DNA of 7,109 nt from Pseudomonadota bacterium (lineage in GTDB: Bacteria > Pseudomonadota > Gammaproteobacteria > Xanthomonadales > Rhodanobacteraceae): assembly GCA_018241165.1 (NCBI GenBank), contig JAFEEK010000071.1, positions 1 to 7,109 of the forward strand, read 5' to 3'. The first letter of the stretch is position 1, and every line of letters begins with the position of its first letter. The notes below the pieces were generated by a model. That model was given only the letters and a program-made list of their open reading frames with translations, searched no databases and was not told the DNA's origin. Positions 7,094 to 7,109 of this stretch are shown here, piece after piece. The position numbers and the translations under genes were made by a program.

Positions 7094-7109
7094 AGCCCGC
7101 GTGCCTGCG
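7090..7109 (+). CDS. Start of a downstream gene coupled to the peptidase (runs off the right edge)
   Basis: An ATG at 7090 overlaps the TGA stop of the M61 gene in an ATGA, the classic arrangement for translational coupling. GGTGGA (7075-7080) lies nine bases upstream and could act as ribosome-binding site. Only six full codons are visible (MKPACL), which is too little to assign a family. The Lys followed by small and hydrophobic residues would fit the start of a signal peptide or lipoprotein leader, but this is a guess. Confidence 0.45.

Overview
This is a GC-rich stretch with strong G/C preference at third codon positions. It reads as a chromosomal segment of a Gram-negative proteobacterium. 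The best guess is a gammaproteobacterium of the Xanthomonadales (Xanthomonadaceae or Rhodanobacteraceae). That rests on the Oar-like TonB-dependent receptor, the tetratricopeptide (TPR) protein behind it and the style of the M61 peptidase; it is inference from gene content, and no marker gene is present to prove it. I see no rRNA, tRNA, CRISPR array, transposase or phage gene.

The left half is on the minus strand. A 1040-residue Oar-like TonB-dependent outer-membrane receptor (333-3455) has a signal peptide, an N-terminal carboxypeptidase-regulatory-like domain, a plug and a large beta-barrel ending in Phe. A strong rho-independent terminator (287-316) follows it. Beyond that, the 5' part of a TPR protein runs off the left edge (1-256).

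A divergent intergenic region (3456-3803) separates this block from a plus-strand cluster. The cluster holds an APC-superfamily amino acid permease (3804-5147), a secreted M61 (glycyl aminopeptidase family) metallopeptidase with a C-terminal PDZ domain (5195-7093), and a gene that starts inside the stop codon of the peptidase and leaves the window on the right (7090 onward). The 47-base gap between permease and peptidase and the ATGA overlap after the peptidase suggest one transcription unit.

A simple reading is a protein/peptide utilisation locus. The M61 enzyme would trim peptides in the periplasm or outside the cell, and the permease would move amino acids across the inner membrane. The divergent receptor would handle a large substrate at the outer membrane. 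Only the gene order and families are seen; the functional link is inferred. Nothing here is clearly a new system. The most distinctive details are four local cysteine pairs in the receptor barrel and the terminator wedged between the receptor and the TPR gene.
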